Source: Brassica napus
Taxonomy: Eukaryota > Streptophyta > Magnoliopsida > Brassicales > Brassicaceae
Length of the DNA stretch: 64,000 bases
Reading direction: 5' to 3'
NCBI RefSeq assembly: GCF_020379485.1
Contig: NC_063439.1
Location: 13,275,683-13,339,682, forward strand
The first letter of the stretch is position 1. The number at the start of each line of letters is the position of its first letter. The translations under genes were made by a program, and so were the position numbers. The notes below the pieces were generated by a model. That model was given only the letters and a program-made list of their open reading frames with translations. It was not told the origin of the DNA and did no database searches. This document shows positions 55,973 to 64,000 of this stretch, one piece after another.

Positions 55973-57242
55973 ATCTACTGCGGATGGTGGCGACAGATCT
56001 TACCGGCTTCAATCGTTGATGGTTCATCATGTGACAGTGATGGAGTTCTTGCTGCAAACTATGGTTACTTCAAAAAGCAGCATCAAATTCTATGGAACGG
56101 TAATCTCCTTTGACTATATTATTATCAATAGAGAAATATAAAGAGTTGTCTTATCTCAGTAGCTCCTACTGGAGTATTAAAAAGAGAGTGACAATCGTTC
56201 TCAATTCATTCTGAAGCGTGGTGTTTTTAGATTAATACGAAGATTATCTCCCTTGAGATTCAGCTTCTCCAAAAGCAATATGGAGTTTTTATATGAAAAT
56301 CTTTAGTCATCCATACGCAAGATGTGTTGTTAGTTTACTTTGGATCCCTACTGGTGTATCTCTTTTATACTCTTTTGTTTTGATAATTCTCATTGTTTAG
56401 AACTTTTTGACTATAAGATTTAATAATACAATCCAGCGTTAAAAAAAAGAAACTGATGCGGTCTTTGGGGCTGCCTTACATGATGTTCTTGATGAGGAAA
56501 TAGACTCAGAACAAGATGATGTAGTATCTCAAGATTCTCAATCAACAGAAGACATTTCATACTTCTGAGACGTGAAACTGCGACTACGGGATGACAAATC
56601 CTCTTTTTATTCTTTAGTTTTCTTACCTTTGACATCTTGATTATTACGAGCTCATTCTTCCTTTTATTGTTTAAAGTTTCTCTATATATTGGCATTTTCA
56701 AATTATTTTTAGATTCATCGACCTATCTTTCTCTCGTTTATATATCAATCTGCCGTTTTAAGCTGCCTATTTAGCTCAATAATTTTGTTCTAGTTTCAAA
56801 AAATGAACGTTTATATATTTTACGTCGTGGTTATTCTAGTTTATAGTATAGCTCTATATACTATATTCTAGTTTATATATTTTTGTAAAAGCTCTATATT
56901 TTTGTTCTAGTTTCAAAAATATATAATAGACGTTCTGCCGTATTATTCTAGTTTCATATTAAAAGTTATATATTTTTGTGTTTTTTTTGAAAATTTATCA
57001 AATAGTCCATACGAAAGGAGCTTGTAACTACTAGAGTATTTTTACTTTTTAGTCAAATGATCTTCCCGCCTTATATTTCATTTTCCGCTTGAATTTAGTT
57101 TGTTTAGAGAATATCATGCTAAAAAGATATGGATATATTCAATATAAAGAGGTTTAGATTTTGTTGTTTTCATATATATATATAGCTTATACGATAATTC
57201 AATAACTTCTGCATAGTAGTTATTAGAACGCAACTCACTCCA

Positions 57243-57810
57243 GATGGAAAATGAGGGTCAGAATCAAGGAGCAGCCCAACCTATGAATGTCTTAGGTGTT
57301 CTTAATCCTTCCAAAGTAAATAGATCAGAAAACGTACATATATTTTATATACGTCACGTTATAATTTTAATTGCGTTATATTTTTATTTTTGTTTACAGG
57401 TTCAAATGTGATTCCTTAATCACTAATGAGATAAGAACAATCATCCGATCTGATTTTCCTGGCCCGTATCAGAATTGGTCAACTACGCCGCAACATGTAA
57501 AAGATCGATGGTGGTACACATTTAAGGTATATCACAGAAAGATAAAACCGTCAGAATATATTTTTCTTGTTTTATGTTTGTTATGACTATAGGAACACTT
57601 ATATCTCTTCTCAGTGAAGTTTCAGTCAATGGTAAATTTCCAGTCACCATTGAAAGCAGCTTGGAAAATGATGAGACTTTCAAGAAAAAAGTGCAAGATA
57701 TTTCTGAAGAAAATACAGATATCAAAGCAAGGCTGAGCAAACTTGAAGGATTGGAAAAGATGATAACAATCTTTTTTCCAGCTATTCTGTCCATTGGTGT
57801 CAACGGTTAA
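57243..57810 (+). pseudogene. En/Spm-type transposase remnant
   Basis: After MENEGQNQGAAQP (57243), a piece at 57402-57525 reads FKCDSLITNEIRTIIRSDF and ends DRWWYTFK, the pattern of the plant Ptta/En-Spm transposase-associated domain. A further piece (57646-57770) is a coiled-coil-like ESSLENDETFKKKVQDISEE. The large TNP2-type transposase is missing. Confidence 0.6.
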
Positions 57811-58544
57811 GTTTCAGTTGGCTGCTTTAGTTATTTTTCTAAGTTCTATTAGGTTTTTCTAAGTTCTTATTATGTTTATGTAGCTCGTTGGTTTTTCTCT
57901 AATAATGCATTGTTAAACTTCTTAATATATTTTTTATTTAATAAAGTTGGTTATTTGGCTTTTGTGTTATTATAAAATACTTCAGTAATCATTTATGCAA
58001 CAAAGCTAATAATTTACTAAATTTATTAAAATATTAATTGGCAACCATGTAATAACTGTCCCCACAAAAAATTTGCACCAAATATATTATATAAAAGTAA
58101 TTAAAAAATTTGCAACAAAATATTGCAACAACATACGCTAAATATTAATATCAGTTTTTGTAACAATTTAAATTGCCTCTATACGTTAGACGTTTTGATG
58201 CAACAATACTACAAAATTGCAATTAAAAATTGTTGCAAAATTGCTATGTTGTTTGCAATATATTTTACGTAGCAATGATTTGCCACAATTAATGTTGCAC
58301 AAATACATTGTAAATATACAACAAAGTTGTTATAAAAATATTGTTGCAATAATATGACATATATACCAACAACTTAATTTGTTGCTAATTTTTCTACGTA
58401 TATGCAACAAACATGAATTTGCAATATTGAAACAGCAAGAAAATAAAATTTGTCACAATTTGATTGCAATTTCATATTTGCAACAATATATGAGCATATT
58501 GCAAGACTATATCACTATTGCAATAGAGCTGTTTTCTTGTAGTG

Positions 58545-58614
58545 GTCGATCGACGTCCTCAACTGACAATCGATCAACGTTGGCAAAGGTGTATCGGTTG
58601 ACGTCTTAATATCA
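58545..58614 (+). mobile_element. 5' LTR of Athila-like element, right piece
   Basis: Begins gtcgatcgacgtcctc after the CACTA end and closes with ttaatatca at 58614. It carries two cgatc(g/a)ac words, the same motif that codes SID in the element's proteins. Confidence 0.7.
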
Positions 58615-58620
58615 GCGACG

Positions 58621-58640
58621 TTGGCGCCGTTGCCGGGGAG
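58621..58640 (+). other. Primer-binding site, tRNA-Asp type
   Basis: ttggcgccgttgccggggag starts 6 bp after the LTR end and is complementary to the 3' end of plant tRNA-Asp(GUC) with its CCA. This places the element in the Athila/Tat side of gypsy. Confidence 0.9.
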
Positions 58641-58728
58641 CTTTGATCGCCATTAGATTTAGTTTTATTGATTCTTATTCTTTTCTTTACCCCCTTTCTA
58701 ATAATCTTTTTCTTGTCTTTTCAGGTGC

Positions 58729-60831
58729 ATGCCCAGCGGTACCAGAAGCAACAAGGAGAAAGACTTGCTGTTCTCAGACGATCCTGCTCATTTGGAACGC
58801 ACCATCCGTAGAGGTCAACGTTCCACATCGCTCGACGCAACCACTTCGCCGTCGATCGATACGCATAACCAACCGTCGACCGACACCAGACCATCATCGT
58901 CGATCGATCCCAATCGTTCGACAACGATCGATACTACACCGCGTACGTCTATCGATACCGTGTCGTCAAAAATGGTAAACATTATTAGTCTAACTCAGGA
59001 CGAGAATGGAAACCTGTATGACGAGGCCAGTCATCTGCGTAATGCAACAGGTCAGAAAATAGATGCTCAGGGAACTGTAATCCCTGATGCTGATGCTACA
59101 GGAGCTGCTCAACCTGTAGATGAGGACGCTCGATCGAAACCACTGGCCGACTACAATCGCCCAGATGAGTACTATTCCAACAGATCAGCTATTCGACTTC
59201 CGGAGATCCAGAAGCAGAATTTTGAGCTGAAGCCTCAATACTACACTCTCGTGTCGCAGATACCCTACTCTGGGTTACCGCACGAGCATCCTATGGACCA
59301 TTTGGAACGGTTCGAGGATCTAATCGCTGCTATTCGGATGGAAGGAGTCCCCGAAGATTACCTGCTGTGCAAGCTCTTCAGATACACGCTGAATGGAGAA
59401 GCGATGCACTGGCTTAGGCAGCAACCCACATGATGTTTAACATCCTGGAGCGACATCAAGAATGCTTTCTTACGAAACTTCTTCGATGAGGCGCGCGCTG
59501 AAGAACTTCGGAACAAAATTTCCACATTCTCGCAGAAGGCTGGAGAGTCCTTCAAAGATGTGTGGATTAGATTTAGGTTCTTCCAGCGAGACTGTCCACA
59601 CCACAAATTTAACGAAGTGCAGCTGCTAAGCACTTTCTTCCGACGTCTCGCCTTACAGTATCAAATGGCCCTTGATACGGCGAGTGAAGGAAACTTCACT
59701 ACTCGGAATCCATTGGAAGCTGTGAGACTTATCGAAAACCTTGCTAACAACAGCAGCACCAAAAACACTGACTCTGAACAGAAGAAGTCTGTAGCCTCTA
59801 TCGGGAAGGAACATATGGACGAAGTAAGAGCTAAGTTAGATGTGGTGCACGAGCTTCTTAGGAAGCAAGTCTGTTCAGCTGAAGGAGAAGTAGCAGATAC
59901 GGAAGGAGAAGAAAATGTGAACTACATCGGAGGTACCAGATTCCAGAAATTTGGAAACCAGGGCGGAACCAGAAACTTCTTTGGAAATGGCCAAAGAAGT
60001 AACCAGAATTCACAATTTCAAAAACCCTTCAACAACAACAAAAGCTACTCGAACTCTTACTACCAAAATCCACCACCCCAGACTCAGGAAAGCAAGATCG
60101 AAGAAATGCTTGATCGAGTACTGTTGGGACAACAACAAATCACCGTGGATTTCAACGGTAAAATAGACTCCGCCTATAACAATCTGAACACCAAAATCGA
60201 GACCTTAGGGACTCAGGTGAGAAAACTTGAAACCTAAGAAGTTCAGACGGGCGAGACTATAAAGAGGCAAGAAGCTTTCGCTAGAGAGGCAGGAGCCGAC
60301 AAAGGGAAACACCACATAAATGCCATCATAGATGATGATTTCTGGCGAGTGGTGAGAAATGAAAAGCTTGAGGAAGGAGACTTCGAAATCGAAAGCTCCA
60401 TGAGTCTCGGCGGATCCCAATGGTGTCGACCGATGTCGATGAACTCACATCGATCGACAGACCATGATGAAGATCGATGGACAGATTACTCCATTCATCG
60501 ATCGTCGTCGTCTGCCAAATCGACTGAGTGCAATGCGGTTCGAATTCTAACTTATGAAGAATTCACAGCTAAGCATCCTCACCCACCCTCCCCTTTCTAT
60601 GATAAAATCGATCGATCAGTTGACCCAACCATCGATCGACAGAGTGAGTCCGACGTCGATCGTCACAACACACCTCCCATCGATCGACAGGCACCTCTGA
60701 CATACCGAGTGCGGTTACCCTCAATCGATAATGATTACATCAACGCACTCAGACCACCACCTAAACCATTAGCAAACCCACCCGAACCAAAAACCAACTC
60801 TTTGATTAAGAATCTGAAGGGAGAAGGTTAA
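58729..60831 (+). pseudogene. Athila-like gag with SID repeats, three in-frame stops
   Basis: One frame runs from ATG 58729 to 60831, broken by TGA 59431-59433, TAA 60235-60237 and TAA 60829-60831. The first 80 residues hold SID/STD/TID repeats. Next comes the LTQDENGNLYDEASHLRN module, then the retrotransposon gag core (LPHEHPMDHLERFEDLIAAI, GEAMHWLRQQPT, ESFKDVWIRFRFFQRDCPHH). A Gly/Asn/Gln-rich linker and a coiled-coil end follow (FNGKIDSAYNNLNTKIETL). A second SID/IDR block is at 60600-60690. No CCHC knuckle is visible. Gag would form the particle. The stops make it inactive. Confidence 0.88.
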
Positions 60832-60836
60832 GGAAA

Positions 60837-63800
60837 AGAAAGGAGAAGATTCCTAAAAACCTTAAGCGGGAAGCTAACGATAAGGAAATGGATGGTCTCA
60901 GAATCCCAATCGAAAAACCTTTTGATGAAGCTAACTTCACACACAGGTTGTGGATGTTCTTCAGAGAAACAAAGGTAACTGAGGAGGACATTAGGAGAAT
61001 GTTTCATCAAGTCAGAGAGAAGATGAAGCACAGGATCACATTGACGAAGAAGAGTGATCCTGGGAAGTTTGCAATACCATGCGTAGTCAAGGGTGTTGAA
61101 TTTCCCCAATTAATGTGTGACACAGGAGCATCAGTTAGTCTCCTTCCTAGGATCATGGCAGACCAGCTTGGTTTGACCATCGAACCTTCAACAGAATCCT
61201 TCACCTTCGTGGATCTTTCAGAGAAACGATCAGGAGGAATCATAAGAGATCTGGAGGTACAGATTGGTAATGCCCTTGTCCCTGTAGATTTTCATGTCCT
61301 AGACATCGAGCTTAACTGGAACTCTTCACTTCTCCTTGGAAGATCTTTCCTAGCTACAGTAGGAGCCGTATGTGACATGAACAAAAACAAATTGTGTCTA
61401 ACGCTCATAGACCCAAACATCCACTACGACCCCATCCGACCTAAGAGAAAGGTCATTAACTCTGTGGATTACGGGAAAGAACTCGGCTTCATTGGCGCAT
61501 GCCATTGTGGAGCAGGGTATGAATTGGAGTACGAAATAGAGTACTCGGAATCGATCGACACCCCAACCTTTCCATCGATCGATTCCAATGAGTCAACGGT
61601 GACCGATGGCCGCAACAACACGTCACTCGACGTAATGCACCCAGTTGACCATTTCGCTTCACCTAATCATTGTTACCAACACTTTGCCTTCCAACCTCCA
61701 AGCAAGAGAGGACATGATGATTATTCCATAGGCAGTTGGGCAGACAGTGGTTTCCATGAAAGTTTTGCAGTTGACACTGTAATTACTTCTCGTAATGAGG
61801 AACATACAGAGGAATTTGATGAGGATTATTGGAAAGAACGTGCAATAGAAATGTCTTTCCAAGATGAAAGACTTGAAACACATAAATTCACCAACACGTT
61901 CCCCACATCGTTCGACGCTGTGCACTCCACATCAGTCGATACCCACCCTCGTCCAGCAAAACAACCGCTCACATCGATTGACATTCGTAAAGGAACATCA
62001 CTCGATATTCGCACCGCAGCGAAAATTCAGGAGCAGGAGAATATTTCCTCCCCAACTAGGTTTATAGATACCTATATAAATCGTTTTGCACCTCCGAAAC
62101 CACCTACACACATCAGAGCAAACACACAAGCAAAAAAGATGAATACTCTTCCTTCTACATCAACAGAAAAATCCATGAAGAGCAATAATCTCAAGAACAC
62201 AAGTTCTACAGAAATTACTCTGCCATCGATCGGTGCAACTGTATCTACATCGATCGATACTACTCTAAACCCTAATCTTTCTATTTCTAAATTGAATGAT
62301 TATGCAAACATTGATTACGGTTTTCTAACACCTGATGAATTTGGTATTTTCAGGGACCCAGATGGCAACGCACGTGCAATGGATGGAAGGATTTTACAAG
62401 TGTCCAGAGAGGACATAGCAGACATCCTTCAAGTAGCCAATGGACCTGACAACCTATTCTCACAGCAACGTGGCACTCCAGACCTCATTCAAACAGATCC
62501 TAACAACCACGCAGGAGTCGCCACAACAGAGATCAACCCAGATCTATCACGCCAACCAAAAGGGCAAGCATCGATCGACGATAAAACGGAGACATCGATC
62601 GAGAGGGTAACACCAACGTCGATCGATAGAGATGACCCGACATCGATCGACAGACGGTATGAATGTGAGAACCGCGCTTTTGACATGTACGGAGCCAGAA
62701 AGTTCATTTGGGAACAAAGGGACGAGTATGGAGTCTACAGAGATGAGTGTGGACACGCACGAGGCGTAGCTGGTGAGATGATACCTGTCACAAAGGACAA
62801 CATCAGGAAAGTACTGGAAAGAGCATCTCTTTTTGAAGAGAGCCACATCTGTCTTCCAGAACATGCCACTTCCTTCACACTCACAAGACTGGCACCAGAA
62901 CTCTACACCAAAGATGAAATGGGTGAGATGGTGTTTGGTATTTGTGGAGCTCAGGAGAAACTGGGAGAGGAGCTCAAAACATTGGTAGAAGATCCACATC
63001 AGCCTTTGGATAAAGGCTACAATGAGCTTTTCAGATGTATGGCAGAAATGAGCACAAATATTGAGAGTTTAAGTCAACAACTTGAGAAGGAAGCTACGAC
63101 CTCAGCATCGATCGACGCACCACATGCAACATCGATCGACGTCAGTCTTCCTACAGCTCAGATCCCTGCAGAACCGCAATATTCAACACAACACAGGGAT
63201 GAATGGGAAGTCTCATACATCGACACAAAGATAAACGACGTTTACTGCCCTCTCAACAACAACGTGGACTGGCTAAGCACTAAAATCGAGCTATTACAGC
63301 AAGATCTGGACACCATTCGCAAGAAGGACCAACAACCAGCCACATCGATCGACATGTGTACCTTCACATCGCTCGACGCTAAAGTCTCAGCCATGAATGA
63401 GAGGTTGAGGACCTACGAGGATATGCATGACCGCTTTATATCACCAGTCATGATAGAATTAAACAAATTGTCTAGTCAATTACTTCATGCCCAAAAGGAT
63501 ATTGAGAACATTACTAATCAAAGTTTTTTGCAGGCAAAATCAGCATCGATCGACAGGCTACGAGGGCCTTGGATTGATGGCAAGAAACCTGTGGAGTTAC
63601 TTCCTTACACAGCAGCAGAGGTTGACAAGATCACATCCAAGATCTACACTGCTTTAGACACCATGGAGGAACGACTTGACAAACGCTGCGATGACATCTA
63701 CTTTCCATTCGACAACAAAATCAGTGGACTAGACAGCCACGCAGAATGGCTACAGAAATAAGTCAAAGCCATTCAGAGGCAACTCGCAGCTCAACACCAA

Positions 63801-64000
63801 ATATCAGCAATGATCGACAAGACACTAGCAAAATCGATCGATGGCAACTCGCCAAGATCGACCAACGAACACATAATCGCATCGATCGACGCCGAGTCTA
63901 CACCAATCGGCGAGCAGCTGATACACAAGACGGTAGAGTCAATGCAAAAGGAACTGATAGATCTTTCAGCATACGCCTATGACAACTTAGGCTAGCACCA
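60837..64000 (+). pseudogene. Retropepsin and very long SID-repeat extension, running out of the window
   Basis: After a frameshift near 60835 a new frame is open up to TAA 63759-63761 (957 codons from ATG 60888) and continues after that stop to TAG 63993-63995. The retropepsin domain is near 61090-61400 (LMCDTGASVSLLPRIMA, then DLEVQIGN, LLLGRSFLAT). Instead of the polymerase, some 750 residues follow with 15-20 S(I/L/V/F)D units, two copies of a module DEFGIFRDPDGNARAMDG / DEYGVYRDECGHARGVAG (about 62330-62440 and 62720-62830) and a coiled-coil tail. I do not know a function for the extension. Polymerase, RNase H and integrase, if present, lie beyond the window. Confidence 0.8.

Larger units (their letters stand above)
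55131..58544. mobile_element. CACTA (En/Spm-type) transposon, internally deleted
   Basis: Ends cactacaagaaaa (55131-55143) and ttttcttgtagtg (58532-58544) are perfect 13-bp inverted repeats starting CACTA. Subterminal zones are full of ttgcaac/gttgcaa words (55150-55385 and 58040-58510). The target duplication is unclear (gt on both sides, not the usual 3 bp). 3414 bp, with only transposase scraps inside. Confidence 0.92.

Overview
This is plant nuclear DNA, most likely from a Brassica species or a close Brassicaceae relative. The evidence is spliced genes with GT-AG introns, plant-specific transposon families (Ulp1-carrying MULEs, Helitrons, CACTA, Athila-like and chromovirus-like gypsy, copia, L1-type LINE), an endogenous caulimovirid, and repeat motifs that I associate with Brassica (the GACGACTTA arrays and the GGTCGCTACGTAGCGACC minisatellite). 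The genus is an inference. The window is a transposon graveyard with one intact host gene.

Region 1 (1-20.4 kb). AT-rich non-coding DNA with two tandem duplications is followed by a three-element nest. A Helitron (about 3430-14314) was split by a Mutator-like element (about 4341-12773) carrying convergent, decayed DUF1985/Ulp1-protease and mudrA transposase genes. It was split again by a second, antisense Helitron (12817-14210) whose ends can be placed to the base. A broken L1-type LINE (14366-20401) follows.

Region 2 (20.5-25.6 kb). The host gene, minus strand, nine exons at 20521-22526, encodes a 369-residue DUF1350 (alpha/beta-hydrolase-like, probably plastid) protein. Its coding phases close perfectly. 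Only 80 bp upstream of its ATG begins a third Helitron (22607-24333), which contains a 695-bp hAT-type element with a perfect 8-bp target duplication.

Region 3 (25.6-37.5 kb). Two copies of an endogenous plant pararetrovirus (Caulimoviridae) lie tail to tail. Copy A (+) has movement protein, capsid, protease, RNase H and a downstream 466-codon ORF but lacks the reverse transcriptase core. Copy B (-) keeps the polymerase core but lacks RNase H and the downstream ORF. A 26-bp perfect inverted repeat marks the join. Copy B abuts a copia 5' fragment.

Region 4 (37.6-51.1 kb). Layered gypsy debris: a solo LTR with a 5-bp duplication, a related inverted LTR relic, a complete but non-coding LTR element (42239-45316) with PBS, PPT and target duplication, a decayed chromovirus pol, an Athila-like gag and LTR fused into it by deletion, and a small MULE with a 9-bp duplication.

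Region 5 (51.1-64 kb). One LTR and internal region carries palindromic 35-bp and 182-bp tandem arrays. A second Athila-like element has its 5' LTR split by a deleted CACTA transposon. Its gag-protease reading frame runs out of the window and is studded with Ser-Ile-Asp repeats specified by an ATCGATCGAC DNA motif.

No canonical operon or RNA gene was found. The strongest leads for something undescribed are: the SID-repeat protease extension with its repeated DExG...RD..G.AR module; paired changes that preserve dyads in LTR tandem units; the shared frame switch and intact unknown ORF of the pararetrovirus; and the replacement of the DUF1350 promoter by transposon DNA.
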